A DNA stretch of 64,000 bases from Monarcha castaneiventris obscurior (GCA_026261815.1 JAMPIT010000300.1:930001-994000); one strand, 5' to 3'. Positions 22,901 to 37,900 are shown, counted from the first letter of the stretch. A program made the numbers and translations. The notes: generated from the letters alone by a model not told the origin.

Positions 22901-25900
22901 CAGCAGTGACAGAGCCACAGGCACTGCTGTGGCACTGAGAAGAGCTGGGGATTGTATATAAAATATTTTCAGGTGGCAGAGACTGCTCCAAACAATTTCA
23001 AAAACTTGATTACACTTGGTAAGTTAAGAATCATTTTTTAAAACTGAGTTATCAAACGCAAAACCCTCACATTTTTTACCAAAGAAATTACTAGGAAGCT
23101 TTTAGTAAGAGAAGGTCCAAACATGGCCTTTAAGCTTGGTCTTAACATTAAAGGTTTCAATCAACTTTGCCCATTTTTAATGAACTGTAATTGAAGTCGT
23201 AATGCAGAGTATCAAGTGGCTCGTTTTCCAACACAGAGTGCAGCAGGATCTCTGGCAGAGATTTGGACATGGAACTGCCAAAAACTTCTTGGCCCAGGCT
23301 AAGGCAGCTCTGGTTCAGAGAGGGCAGGGTGGAAATGCCTTTGTTATATTAGTGCACTCTGGGTAACTCAAATCTTCTGGTATGTAACAGCCTTCAAATC
23401 CAGCCTCTGAATCCTTCAGACATGGCACAGCCTGGCTGAGCTGCTGGGAAGGCATGGTGAGGAAAGGCACTGCTGAGGAATTTCATGTCTGGACAGAACT
23501 GCCAAGTGAAATTAAAAATACCACTGCAAAAAAGCACAGGATGTGCCACATTTAACAGAGAAACTGATCTCGAGACTAAGAGTTCAAACAGCAAGTGGGC
23601 TTTGCTTTTCTGCATCTGTACAACAGAAGCCACGAAAACACTGCAGTGCAGCTGTGTGCCCAAAGTCACCAGGAGCCAGCGAGAGGACGCTGCTCACTGA
23701 GAGACACCAGAAAGGCACAGGCCAGAACTGCTCCTGAACCTCTCAGCTGCTCCAAGGCTTTCCTTGGGAGCCACACAGCCCTGGAGCAGAGCTCTGCCAC
23801 TTGCCTTGATGGTCCTGTCCCCTGAGGCTGACACGATGTACTTGTCATCGAAGTCCACCACGTTGACCGCAGCCCGGTGTCCCACCAGGACGCGGCGCAG
23901 GGTGATGTCTGTGGGGGAGGCCATGTCCCACACGGCGATGGACCTGTCCTTGGAGCACGTCACCATCAGCCCATTGCTGAACCTCAAATGGAGCACGGCC
24001 TCGTTGTGGTGGATCAGCGTGTTCAGAACTTCACCTGTATTTACATCCCAGACTCTGCGGGAGAGAACAGGGTTATCAGCTACCCAAGGGAAGCTGATGG
24101 CTCTGCAGGGTATGGACATGCACAAGCCTGCTCTGGTCTCCAAGGGAGAGCTCTGGCTGGCTAAGCCCTGGCAAGGCTTGGGGAAGGCAGGAAGATGGTG
24201 CTGGAAGTGTCCTCAGTGCCAGCAGAACTGCAGTCAGGCAGTGCTCCTGCGTACTGAACACCCTCTCAGTAACCATCACGACTACAAGATGTCAGAGGGA
24301 AACCCTAACTGAAGGAATTATTGTATAGTTGGCCATCAGCCACTCCAAAACTTCAGGATATGCCTTGAATCCCTTAGGTGATATTCCTTCAAAATTCCTA
24401 ATGCTAAAAGAACAAAATAGGTTTGGAAAAAAAATATTATTTAATATGATGCTTTGCCAAGTATGAATATCTTGCTTCTGGAATACAAATATCACGTTCA
24501 TCTTAAAGTTGTTTTCTGATATTTAGAGATTATTGAAAATATTCCCAGCCCTGACACTCAAATTATTTCTGTGCAAGAACTTAACACTCACCTCACTGTA
24601 GAATCTGAAGATCCAGTTACAATAACTCTTTCATCATATTGCAGACAAAGAACTGAGCCAGTATGTCCCGTTAATACTTTCAAACATTCCAAGCTTGTTT
24701 TGTCCCAAATCTGTTAGAAACAAGAAGGATAAATGGTTTAGAACATGGATCCATCAAGAACATGGATCCAAGACTTGAACATTGTCACAGCTGCGAAGAA
24801 GGGAGGAAAACCAGAGACTCCGTGAGGGGTGAGTCTGTCCCATCAGTGGGCCTTGTCCTTCCCTTTAGCTTAAGGAAGTTTTGATGTAAGTTTTTGAGAG
24901 AACAGTAAAATAACCAGCTCTCATGAGGAGACCAAATCCTGTCTGGCCAGGGAGGATGAGCATGGCAGCAAACTCTGGGCAAGGAAACAGCCACAGCCAA
25001 GGCCAGCAGCACACAGAGACCTCCCCCCACCTGTGGGAACACTGATTTCCAGGCACATCTTTGCAGTCAGTGGAAGGGAACCCTGGCAGTGCCCCAAGCT
25101 TCCAGAGCAGAGTGCAGGTGAGACTTTGCCAGGCTCAGACATCCCACCCTCACCAACCCCCCCCACACACACTGTCCCACCGAGAGACACCAAGGAAGCA
25201 CAGGCAGCTCCCCAGGGCAGAGCCCCACTCACCTGCAGGGAAAGGACAGAGAGAAGCGCTCACCTTAATGGAGTTATCTCGTAGACCACTGATGATCTTC
25301 TCATCATCATACTGTAAACAGTAGACCCCTTTGCTGTTCTCAGAGCGGCACTGGATCCTTTGCAAGTTGTGCCTCCCACACCTCCAGTTGGATTCTATAG
25401 TCTGAGGGCAAAAACAGGAGTTGTGCCTGAGGCTGGAGCAGGACTGTCCCACACCTCCCCAGCTTCCCACTTTTTCACACACCACCCTTGAATCTGAAGG
25501 ATACAAAACAAGTATCTTCTCCTGCTCCCAATAAATACACACAAACCACAATGAATTAGAATTAGCACTTGTGTAATTTGTCATTACAAAGGCTGTGTTT
25601 ATGGAGGAAATCATGGTCAACGAACCTTAATGAGAATTTCCCAAGGACCCATTACAGAGATGTATTCCAGAACCCTTTGGTTCCCCCCATATTTATGTGA
25701 CCAACCAACAAAAGCAGCAAAGATGAAACCAGGAGCTCCCACGTCCAGCCTCACCTGAGTGACCAACATTACAAAACTGCTGAGTCCAATATGCGGGTGA
25801 AGGGATTTGCTGGGCTTTCCCTTCCCCTACCCAGCCATATCACCCATTAACTGTTGTAACACACCTTGGAAAGGGGTTTGAGATATGAAACCCTCCTGAA

Positions 25901-28900
25901 AATACCTAAAACCCTGATAAAAATAAAGCTCAACAGGAACTATAAGGTTTCAAATAACCCAAACCTGCTTTCCTCCCCCCAGTTAAAATCTGTGGAAGGG
26001 TAATTCTCAACATTTTGATTCTGAGAGGTATTTTTAAGGAAAGAGACCTGACATGCCTTAAAAAGCTGCAAACTATTTCACAGCAGAACCAGCATGATTT
26101 TCAGGTCTTAATCAGCTTTATTCCTTGTTGGAAAACCAATGCTGGATTCAAAGAAATACAGGATTTTGGACAGGAAGATCCTAACTCAACCATAAGAGAA
26201 TCTGTGCCCAGAACCCCGGGCCAACACCTGCAGCACCTGGGCAGGCTGGGATGCTTTCACCTTCCAGTACAGGCACCAGAACAGGCCAGCTGTTCAGCTG
26301 TTTCCCTGAGATTCTCCCCAAATACTGCACGGAAACCTAGGGAGAAGCTGACAGACTGTCAGTTTGTTTGGAAGAGCAGATGTATTATATAATCCTAACT
26401 TCCAAAGCAGTAGCAGGCACCTCTGCAGCTCCTCCAAGACTAAAATTGACTGAACCCTCAGAAAAGACAGAAGTGGAGTGTCACTGTGACATCCCAATTC
26501 TAGGAAAACATGTCTGCTTCAAGGGAAAACTGACTTTCCACTTTGTTTTCCATGTGTTTGCTTCTTCAGTTATCTCTCATTATGAAATTTGGAGAGGATT
26601 ATACCCAGTCTTAATACAAACCTGATGTGCCTGAGGAATTTGTCTAAATCATAAATGCTAAGAGATCCTTCTAGAGGAGCAGCTGACAGGTCACTCATCC
26701 CCTCTCATTCCCTTCCAATCTGGTGGGAAAGCCAATGAAATCAGGACAGTGAGGGTGTCAGTTTGGGATCAGCTGTCCTGGCCAGTGCCCTGCTGATTGT
26801 CACACTGGGACCTGGGCTCAGACCAGGTTTGGGTCAGCTCTTGGAGGGAACAGCCCAGCTCATCACCCTCCTTGCTTAGCATGGAATGCAGGCTTGGAGG
26901 GGGAAGGACAGGCAGTTCCCAAGCCTCATCTCATCTGGGCTAGGAGGGCAGGACTGCAGCTCATCAACTGCTCTGACCCTCGGAAACAGGAGAGGACTGC
27001 AGGCATTAACAGCAGGAACCAATATAATTACAGATGTGAATGCAGCAGATTTAAATGTGCAATAGGAACACTGGAGACACAGGAGATAAAGCATCGGAGA
27101 TCCCAGTCGGCCAATTTCAATAGTTTTAGAAACTATTTATGTTCAGATATTCAGTTCTGAATAGTCTTAAGGGAAAGCTTCCCCAAAGCCCTGTTCTTGG
27201 ACAGCTCTGCACTAAGTAGTTACACCAAACACAGAGGAGCTGTGAATGCTCAAACTCCCCAGGAGCACTTCCACACTTCAGCTTCCTGTGACAGCCACTC
27301 CCTACAGCTCCAAAACACCTTGGGAACCCCACAAATGACAAACGTTGCTGGACACAGCTCCCCACACAGAGCAGCACGCAGTGCAAGTGTGCTCACCAGG
27401 CACTCGGGACACGAACTGGCTCAATGCTCACAGGTTCACTATAGGAAGCTATTTCAGCTGCTCCCCATAAGAAAATGCTGGCTTCAGATAAAGGCAACTA
27501 AAGTCTCGTGTGTGTCTCTGTGAGGGCAGTAAGTCACATACAAGTGCACACTTCACTTCTGGGAGTAGATGTCATTCCATGTAGCCATTATGTGCTGTGG
27601 CTACTGTGAGAAAACAGCGCCTGTTTTTGGAGAACTTGTAAAATCCCCTCACGCTGCCTTAATTCCTGGGATGCTGGGAAAGCAGCCATGACACACAGAA
27701 TGTACAGCAGCACTTCCCTGGGCAGCAGAGTGAAACCAGATGTGCACACCCAGAGAAATAACATTTGGGATGACTGAACAGACTGAGTGGGTGGGCAACT
27801 GGAGGACCCTCCGAGAAGAACATGGTTAAATGCAGAACTGGCAACCACACGAAAGCTTCTGCTGTAGGGAATTTCTGGTTGTTGCTCCATGGTGCAGGGA
27901 CTGAAAGTCTTCATCTGCATCCTCCTGCCAGGACATATCCTAACTGGATACACCAAGCAGGGAGGACAGCAGGTATGAGGGGTGAGGAGACCACTGTGCT
28001 TATGGACTCTTACAAGCACCAGGGAGTCAGGGCTGAAGGATCCCACAGTTTATTTGCATATTTGTGGTCCCAAACCAACACCAACTACTGTATTTTCTAC
28101 AGATCATCTCAGAAGTCTCCTCTGCCTCTGAGCTCAGGTTTTCCAGTTAAAAGCAGAACAGACTCCTGAGTTCACACCCACAGTAGTTTCTCACACTCTC
28201 CTAAAAGCTCACCAGAGCAACAGCAACAAGGAGCTCATAAATACAGCACAACCAACAAAATCTGGACATACAAGGGATAAAGACCGGGCATTTGCCAAAG
28301 CATTTGCCACAGCAGGAGAGCCATTTGGCAGCTGAAGTGGTGCACAAATGGATTGAAAGAAAAAAAAGCATTTAGTGAGAAAAGTACAAATAGAAAATAG
28401 TCCAAGATGTAGAGGTATAGCCAAGCCTTGACCACGCCAGAATACATTCACTGGTACAAAGATGCACAGTGAAAAATGCAATTCATCTGGATTAACAGCT
28501 GGAACACTAACTATACATTGGAAGTGTTAAGGATAATCTACGAGGAACAGGGGATTTTTTCCCACTGGATAATGTACGCTGTGTTCAGCTCCTTGGCTAA
28601 CAATTGCATTTTTATCCTTGCGAATGTTATTGCAGAGTAAGTGGGTTTATCTTAATCCCATAAACCAAGGAGTTTCTGTTCCCTCTGCATACACAATTCT
28701 CCTGCTGGACAAGGGGGGACAGGAAAAAGCAAAAGGAACATCCACATTTGTTACGTATGTAGGGATTTCTCCTGACGCATTAGGCCATGGAAATCCAACC
28801 CTTTGGTCTTCTCATGTTTTCTTCAAAGGGAAAAAGGAAAATCCCTCCTGACCGTGGCAGAGGGAAGGCACAAGTAAATGAACTTCTGCCACCAGGATAG

Positions 28901-31900
28901 AGAGGGCTTAATAATTCATTCATGATGAAGTTGAGAGGGTTTGATAAGCAAAGACAAAATGACAGATTGGCCATGGCATGAGGTTTTCTGCACCCTCGAG
29001 ATCTTTCCTCTCTTGTACTCTCTGAAGTCTATTAGGAGGAAAAACCAGCATCAAGCTCCTGAAGAAGGATTCCCCAGATCCTGGCTTGACTCTGGAATTC
29101 CCTGCTGGGGCTCCAAACTGCTGATTGACAGTGAGGGGCAAAGAGCTTTTTTAGTCTCTGCATCAGCCCGAAGAAGAGAGGCTACGAGATGTTAATTTCC
29201 TCAAGGGCTCGGGCTGCTACCCAGGACTCTGCAGAGAAGTGGCTTTCTGGCTGGACTCAGCAAAGCATAAACAGCAAAGTCCAGAAATCCAAACAACTCT
29301 AGACCAAAAGGAAACGGAAGCTTTTCCTAGCAAGTTTCTCAGCAGAATTCAAGACCAAAAGTTCTTGATGCTTGCAGCTGCTTAGGTAAGATCCAGCTGT
29401 GACAATACAAACTGAGGCATGTGACCCCTCTCTGCATGGGACTGATGCTCTAAGCATGGAGCTGCCCAAAGGCCACCAGGTATGACCATCCCTGTGCTCT
29501 GTCCCTCGCTGCAGCTTTGCTGATCCCCTTCCAAAGCCCCACTATAAAAGCACAGATCGACCTTGCAATGCTGAGTGAGATCAGTCTGGGCAGTGGAATA
29601 TGCTGATGCCTTACAGAGGAAGAGCAGGCTTGGAGAAACTGCATCAAAGCCCACTGACAAGCAAGGATATAGGAGTGACTCTGGGAGAAAGCTGACAGTG
29701 TAATACTGACCACGGAACCAAGCCTGAGGAAAAGGCAGTGTGTTCTCCAAGTGTCAAAATGCTCTTAGACACCTTAGGCGAACCAGACAAAAAAGGCAAC
29801 ATGAACTGCACTCTCAGACCCAAACAGTCACTCAGGGACTGTCAACAGCATTGGGACTGTCTAACTGCCCAGGGTGCTGGGAATGCCCAATGTGCTGAGG
29901 GAGGCACAACACACCACTGAGGAAGGGCACGAGAGACAGCGATGACCCCAAGTGCAGCTGCACCTCGTCCCTGTGCTTTTGTCTCTGGAGGCTGTGCTGG
30001 CCAGCCTGAGCTGACATGAGTTGTTCTGCTTCCCCAGGTAACGAGTCAAGAATCCACTCAACTCCCACTGAGGAGTCCTGCAAGAGAAGGATGCAGATGG
30101 ACAAAGCTGCTCTTCCCTGAAAGGTCTGTCCTGTGCACCAAGCCCCTCTGCAAACACAGGCTCAAAGCACAGGAGCCCAAAGGGATTCCAGGGCAGCATC
30201 TTTTCCATCCCTGCAGCTGCCATGATCACAGTAATATACCCCGATGGCTCTGCCTTGGTTTTCTCTCAGAAGATCTTCATTTCCACTGATTTCCATCAGT
30301 TTATACACTTAAGACTAAACTTTCAAGCTTTTAAGTTATGGGTACAACATCAATACAGACCTTAAATAGATTCCTGCTTACATCAAAGCAATGGAGAAGT
30401 AACTGCTGTAACTGCCGGACCTGGAGAGGGAATCTTAAAAATACAAGCCAGTAACAATGAAAAGAGCTGGGGGTCCTCTGAGGCACTTTAGTGACACATG
30501 CATCTGACTGTATACCTCACCTGACCACAATAATGCTGCTGAAAAACAAAATTATTGTACCTTTTCAGTTTCATTGGAGACAATACCTCAGTTTATGCAC
30601 AACACTATGGAAAGTACAAAGTTCACACAGTCACTGAGTATCCTCAGTTAGAAGGGACCCACAGGGATTATTGATCCAGCTCCTGGCCCTGCACAGACAC
30701 CCCAAGAACCCCACCCTGGGCACCCCTGGGAGCTCTGGCAGCCTCTGGGCCGTGCCTGTTCCCTGGGGAGCCTGGGCAGTGCCCAGCACCCTCTGGGGAA
30801 GAGCCTTTCCCTGCTCTCCAGCCTGAGCCTGCCCTGGCCCAGCTCCAGCCGCTCCCTGGGTGCTGTCCCTGTCCCAGGAGCAGAGCTCGGAGCTGTCCCT
30901 GCGCTGCCCTGGGCAGGAGCTGCAGCCCCGGGGAGCTCTGCCCTCAGCTCCTCTGCTGCAGCTGGAGCAGCCCAGTGCCCTCAGCCGCTCCTCGGGTGGC
31001 CCCTCCAGACCCTTCCCCATTCCCGGCTCCCTCCTTTGGACACTCTGCAACAGCTTTGGATCTCTCTGATGTTGTGGCACCCAAACTGCCCCAGCGCTGG
31101 AGGTGAGGCTGCCCCAGCCCAGAGCAGAGCGGGACAATCCCTCCCTTGCCCCCGGTGTCCCCAGGACAGGGATGCCCCTCCTGGCTCCAGGCACTGCTGA
31201 CTCATGTTCACCTGGCCATGAACCAGGACTCCCAGGTCCCTTTCCAGGAGCTGCTCTCCAGCCCATTTGTGTTAAAAAGCAGGAGTGACGTTGGCAAAGG
31301 GAACCAAAGGAGCCAAGCCAGTGCCCCACCCCATGGCTGGGGCAGCTGAAAGGGGAGTTCTGCCCTGCTCAGAGGAGAGAGCTGAAATCTGTGCCATGCA
31401 CCACAAGAACTTGGTCCCTCTTGCTCCAAAGTCTCCCCTTTCCTTGGACAGCTTCATTTTTAAGAAATGCTTTTTGGAAAGTGCCTGTGGAATAGAGATT
31501 TCAAAAGGCTGACTGAAAAAATTTCTAGGCATATAATGCTGACCAGATTCTCCCCACACATGCACATAAAATTTCTCCAGCATCATAATTAGAGCAGTGC
31601 TAAACAAATCCATTTCCCTCAGAAATTATACCCTGCAACTTTCATAAACAACCATCTCTCAGTACAGGCAGGGACTTAGGGCATGAACTGACTTTTTCCC
31701 CCTTTCAAAGTGCCCCATGGCTTAAAAATTTCAGTTCTAATCCTAAAATCTGAACTTTTTCAGAAATCAGAAGAACACAAAGTGTTTATCTGATGGCCTG
31801 CATCACATTTTCCTAAAGTCTTCAGAAAAACCAGATTTTAATTCTCATCTTGATTAGGTGGACCCAAGTCTCCATGGAAATGAGCAGAGGGCACTCACTA

Positions 31901-34900
31901 TGTGCCCTCAAGGTAAGGGGAACATTTATGAAATAAAGTCTTCCCAACCCATCACCAGAAACAGATACCTGTGCTAATCCTGAGGGGACAACACAATAGT
32001 TGGCCGAGCCTCACAAATAATACGGAAAAATTCCAGGGACTCGGGGTTCTGGAATCAGCAGGATTAAACTTCCCATCCTGGCACTGTGCCTGTGGAACAG
32101 CCGACCCCACACAGGACACCCCACTCCAGCCGGGGGCTCTCCACAAACAAGCTCTCAAACCAAGTCCAGTTTTCTAGGATAACCCCCCCGAAATCCAAAT
32201 CCAAAAAGATTTTCCCTTTAAAAAAGCTCCTAAAGAACCCTGGCAGTTCAACATGTGACTTGGAGATGTTTGGAGGAACTGGACCACCTCTTGTGAAACT
32301 AAACCTAATTAAATATTTGGCTTCACAATGGAGGTGGGGAGTAACCATCTCTTTCCAAGAATTTGGTTTCAGATCTCTAAATGTCCTCTTATTTTCAAAT
32401 CCAATGACTTCAGAAGTGACATTATGTTCCTAAAATGTGTTTGGCATTAAATTAACACACACTGGCACCACTACATTTCTGGAGAGGCAAGGGAAGCTCC
32501 CTCTGCCAAATCCCTGCCTGTGTTACCTTCAGCTACCACCACTTTGTGGTTGCGTGAACTTTTGACCCACAAGTAGAGCCCAAGGGAAAGAATTAAAATT
32601 TGCTGTTTATCATTCCTCACTTTTTCCTTCCAATTGTTAATTCAGGTTTGGGATTATTTTTCAAATTCTGACAGTCAGAGAGCACATTCTGCAGTAAATT
32701 CCTAACTCTCACCCCTGGAAACAATCTAGCAGAATTTGGTTAATCTTTGTGGTACAATACCAAATGACAAGATTTTTGTGCTACATCAAATATATTTTAC
32801 TGTATTAAAAAACCAAATCCTTTGGAGTTGTTTTTAACAACAGGTATATAATTCTATAAATGCTAATATGGCTCCCTGAACTCTGACCCTCTGACAGAAA
32901 CAGGAAGATCTATTAAAGATCCAGGCAAATATTTGAAGAAAAAACATTTTGGTATTCAGAGTCAAAAAATTCTTCATCACAGCTAAGATGAAAGTCTTAT
33001 TTAAGAGCTTCTGCACATTGCTGTGAAACATGGGAGAATGGGGAAAGTACAAAACTGTGGAAGAGCAACTTCAGGCTTCAAAACAGGAAGAGGAGGAAAA
33101 AGTTAATCTTAAAGCTAAGTTTGGTTGTTATTGGTACTCACTCTCTACATTTTAAACAGTGTTAAAAGCTTCTTTTGACAGCCCTTTAGGGAAGCAATTT
33201 GTGAAAAGTACTTTAAAGGGTGATTTATTTGAAAAATTCTAATAAGACTTTTGGAAGTGGAAGAATTATTGGGCCCTTGACTATTAGCACAAACACCAAC
33301 CCCTCTCCAGGTCAGAGGCCTGGCAAACAGCAATATTTCAGAGGGCTTGGAGGGAATATGTAAGCAGGGAAAAACCTGCTGTGGCACAATCCCCCTGTCC
33401 TGATCTCCTGCCTTCCCTACAGCCCAGCAGTGCCGAGGAACCAGGAGCAGGAAACGTGCTGCCCGTGCCAACGGAGCACCGGTGACTCTGGAATTAACCC
33501 CTGCTTTTCCAACACACACTTCTCTACTCTGGAAGGCTGGACAAGGATGGATTTCTTTCCTGGATTTGGGCAAAGAGAGGCTCCCCTTCCTCCTGCTCCA
33601 GGGAAATGCAGAGGCAGGAGCCCAGAGCCAACAGGTGCTGGCTGATTCCAAGTTTACTGCACTTCCCAAGTGCCCAGGGGCCGTGGGTGGTGGGAAGGTC
33701 ATTGCCAACACCTTCAATTCTACCCCAAGTGACTGCCAGCCACTGAGGACTTAAGCTGTTTGTGGGTTTGTAGCCAAGCACAGAAGGGAAGGTAGAGAAC
33801 TACAGGGGATTTTCCCTCACAGCCCTGATTCTGCTTCCCCGGTCTGCCTGAGACACCCCAGAGCCCCTGGCACGGCCAGGAATATTTAACACCCTTAAGG
33901 ACACAAACATGAGACAGAAAGCACAGGAAGCACAGGCAGCAGCTGGATTGCCAGGCAGCCTGGATTGGGCAGAAAGCACAGCAACAGCTCCCAGTTTACC
34001 ATGTGCTCATTCCCAGGCTCTTTCCTTGGGGTGGTTTTTAATGCCCGAGGTTGGGCTCCAGCTCCACCTCACAGCCAGCCCTGACTGCACATCCTACAGC
34101 CCCACAGCAGCCACCTGAGCCTCACTGAATGGAAAATAAACAGACATGAGCTAAAACACAGAGAAACTTAAGGTTCAAAGGAGGCTTGGAAGTCTGGGCC
34201 TCTTGACTTGCAAGCACCAACATGTTTTGTATCCATTTTGAATGGATGAGCTCTTGTTATCAGGCTGTGCAGAGCAAATTTTTCTCCTAATTTGAGGTTT
34301 AATAAATTTATTGTTAATGTAATCAAATTTAGGATTTTTTTTAAGAAACATGCTCATTACTACATTTTTAATGACCTACTTTTTTCCCACTCTCAGCTAT
34401 TCAAAGACTGACAATTTTTTTATATTTATTATTGATATTGGGGATGAGAGAAGCACGAGGCGTTTGGGTTTCTCCTACTTGTTTCATCCTAGCAAGAAGT
34501 ATTAAATTCAGAAGCTTTGTTTCTGTGCACTGGAAAGCAAATCTACAGCAAGTGAAGAATCAAAGCATTAAAGAGCAGATTGGAATAATTCAAAAGGCCT
34601 TGGAAAGCCCTCAGAACACCTTCAAGGAGCCCTTCCATCTCTAATAACAACAATGCCTACATAAATGCTCCACTTACACAAATGAGATTCAGAAGAATAC
34701 CACTGAAAGCGTGAGTTACAGTAATGCCAAACTGTTTTAGTGTTCTATGCAAAGGTTCTCATGCTGCTTTTTGCCCATTTTCTTTACAGAACTAGGCCAG
34801 AATTGTGCAGAAAGCAAGAAAATATCACCCTAAAAGCTCTTAATCCTACACACTTCTTATCACTGCAGTATCACTCTCATTCCCCACAGGGAAAATACAT

Positions 34901-37900
34901 CTCCTCTCAAATAATAAAGTGGATCATTCAGCTCACAGGTGAATATCAAGTTTGGTCATATTTTGCCTAGGGTGCATTTCGTGCTCAGTTCTTTATCTTT
35001 AAATGTCTATAAATTATGTAGCAAGCTTTATTAAAAGGTATTTGGGAAGTACATTATGGCTGCCAGCAGAACCATTTTACAGCTGGGTTCAGAGTTCGGG
35101 ATAATTTTGTTTCCTGAGTGCCAAGCAACACAAATTGCCATTTGCCATTATGCAGGGATTCCTTTAGTTCACATCTGTCTTCAACATCAAAACACATTTC
35201 CCTACTAATGAATTTCAGACCAATAACTTCCCATCCTGAAATAAATCCATGACAGTCTGTGGTGTAACTTCAGAGCTTTGTGGTGGGTACAGCAAACAGA
35301 GCAAGACACATTTTCTCCTGCTGGCAGAACACTGGGATGATCCTCATTTATCAGAAATATTTCAAAACCACCAAGCAAGCTCAGCTCTGTAAACCTCAAA
35401 ACAAGATAAGCAAAATTTTTTTATCTGAAGCTTCTTTACCACTGATGCCCCTGTGGGTTCATCATCATAGGACTGATTATTGTTCCCATCAAACCACTGG
35501 AGAGAGGAAAAACCCCATATGGGGACCAAAGCTGTATTTGCAACAGTCAGTCACTGCTTTAGAAGTAGTAAGTTACATTTTAAATAACTGGTGTTTAAGG
35601 GATCAACCTCAGATCACCTTCCAAGAGAGTGTGGCCAATACATTGAACATTCAGCAATACATGGAGTTATCTTGGAGTACTGGGTCCTAAACCTGCGATT
35701 TTATTAAAATCCAGAGTCCCAGAAGAGCTCCAAAACTCTTCAAATGCAAAAATGATGGTGTTAACACCTAAACCACTGCACCTGCTGTGGCAGGGAGTTG
35801 CTGAGGGTGTTTTTTACATCATCCCAAGAGCAATTGTGACACAGATTCACTGCTCCAACATTCACCACCTGTGGAACCCCAAAATCAGCACCATTATCTG
35901 TCCTGCAGATAGGACAGATCAGAACACCTACCTCTATATCCTGGATTATCTTTGGGTATAAGGACCTGTAAAACGAATTGGGGGGCCCATCTGTTGGTCT
36001 GTTTTTAAACAGGTACTGATCCCTAGAAAGAAGGAAAAACACAGTTTTCAGTGTACCACAAAGAATCCAAACTTCACAGGAATGCAAAGCCTGCCCAGAA
36101 CAAACCCTGAGCACATATTCTCAAAAACACTTGGAAGAATTTTTAGTATCACTATTACAACCCTTGTGACTTTGCAATTTGACAAACATTTAAACTGTCC
36201 AAGGTTAAAAAGATAGCAGTGTTTTCCAGTTCTGATTCCCTGCTCCAGAAGGTCCCCAGGCAGCTGGGTGCCATCCCCTTGCTCTGTACATGCCTTTGCT
36301 CAGGCACACCACTAGAGAGCACAGGGAAACAGGTTTCTGAAGCAGAACAGCTCTCCAGAATCTCGGGAAGGACAGGAAAACTCCATTGCCACAAACAGCA
36401 AGGGCTTTTCTTTGAGAGGCTTCTGCAGCCCAAGCTGCTACTTTACATTTTAAGAAAAAAAAAAAAAAAAAAAGTTGAACTGGAAATACTTCACTTGAGA
36501 AAAACCCTGCAGATGTTTTTTGAGACTTGATGGAATTGTTAGTTCTCCCTGCAGAACAGAAATTCCAAATTTGCACACACTCAAGCCAAGAAAAAATGGT
36601 GACAGACATGGGAGCAACAAAAGGACAGGGACAAAGCCAGAGCAGAAAGGGGAGCTGACAGCTTTGGCCTCCAGTCCCAGCACAGATCAGGAGCTCAGCA
36701 ATACCCAGCCACTATAAACCTGCTTTTGGGCAGAGCTCACTCTGAGGGAATTTGCGAAGGGGAACACTGCACAAGGTGAGTTCAGGTACTTACCAACCCC
36801 TCCTCTCTGAGAGCCCCTTCCAGAGCGGGTCTGTGCGTACCATTCTCTCAATGAGCTTTTTCCACAGCATTCCCTCCGAGATGACTCTCTGCCATTCCTT
36901 GCACACCAGCTCTGCTGCACACAGGGATCTGGCATCGAGATACGAAAGGATGTTTTCTGCTATGTGATCTAAGCCTTGCTCTACAAAGAAATGAAGGCAA
37001 CCAGTCAGTCAGGGCACAGAGAACAACCAAACCAGCCCTGCAAGACACTGACAACCCAGAGCTTTGAGGCACTGCAGGAACATGAGAATATTGTCACTCC
37101 TAGAAGCAGCACTTACAGGTGAGTGCACACAGATACATCAAAATATCTCCAAGGTTTTGGGCCTTTCCTGCTCTGCTCTGGCTGTTGGACCTTCCTTCTG
37201 CCTCGGAGGGAGAATCAGCACAACAGAGCAGCAAAAGCAGTGTGGGCAGGCCCAGGGAGAGGATTGTCCCCTGCACTCTGCTCTCCTGAGATCCCACCTG
37301 GAGCAGGGCTCACAGCTCTGGTGCCTCCAACATAAGGACAAGGAACTGTTGGAGCAAGCCCAGAGGAGGCCATGGAGTTGCTACAGGGACTGAAGCAGAT
37401 TCCCTATGGAGCCAGGCTGGGAGAGCTGGGAATGTTCAGCCTGGAGAAGGGAAGGTTGTGTGGAGACCTCAGAGCCCCTGCCAGGGTCTGAAGGGGCTAC
37501 AATAAAGTTCCTCTGCATCAGGAACTTCGAGTGCCAGGACAAGGGGGAATGGCTTCACTGCCAGAGGGCAGGGTTAGATGGGATATTGGAGAGAAATTCT
37601 TCCCTGTGAGGGTGGGGAGGCCCTGGCTGCCCCTGGATCCCTGGCAGTGTCCAAGGCCAGGCTGGATGGGGCTTGGAGCACCCCGGGATGGTGGAAGGTG
37701 TCCCTGCCCATGGCAGAGGGGTGAAACAAGATGGGCTTTAAGGTCCCTTCCAGCCCAAACCATTCTATGTGGTTCTACAAAACCAGAATTCAGCAGAATG
37801 TACAAGCAGGAGAAAATATTTTGCTACTTCTGGACACAGAATCCTTTTCTTCCTGAGCACACAATCGCAAAAGATGGCTGTCTTCAAGCACTGCTTTACT

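Larger units (their letters stand above)
19967..25263 (-). other. FBXW11: Six short FBXW11 introns in the propeller region
   Basis: The introns are 19967-21372, 21452-21973, 22085-22610, 22730-23804 (GC-AG), 24055-24591 and 24711-25263. Their sizes are 0.52-1.41 kb. None carries a recognisable repeat or extra exon. Confidence 0.9.

Noticed and set aside
22566..22991. Minus-strand open frame of 141 codons overlapping the WD5 exon
   Set aside because: It is a wrong-frame read through exon and introns. The true exon is 22611-22729 by splice sites and phase.
30631..31329. 232-codon minus-strand frame in the large intron
   Set aside because: It coincides with a CR1 3' UTR, which is non-coding.
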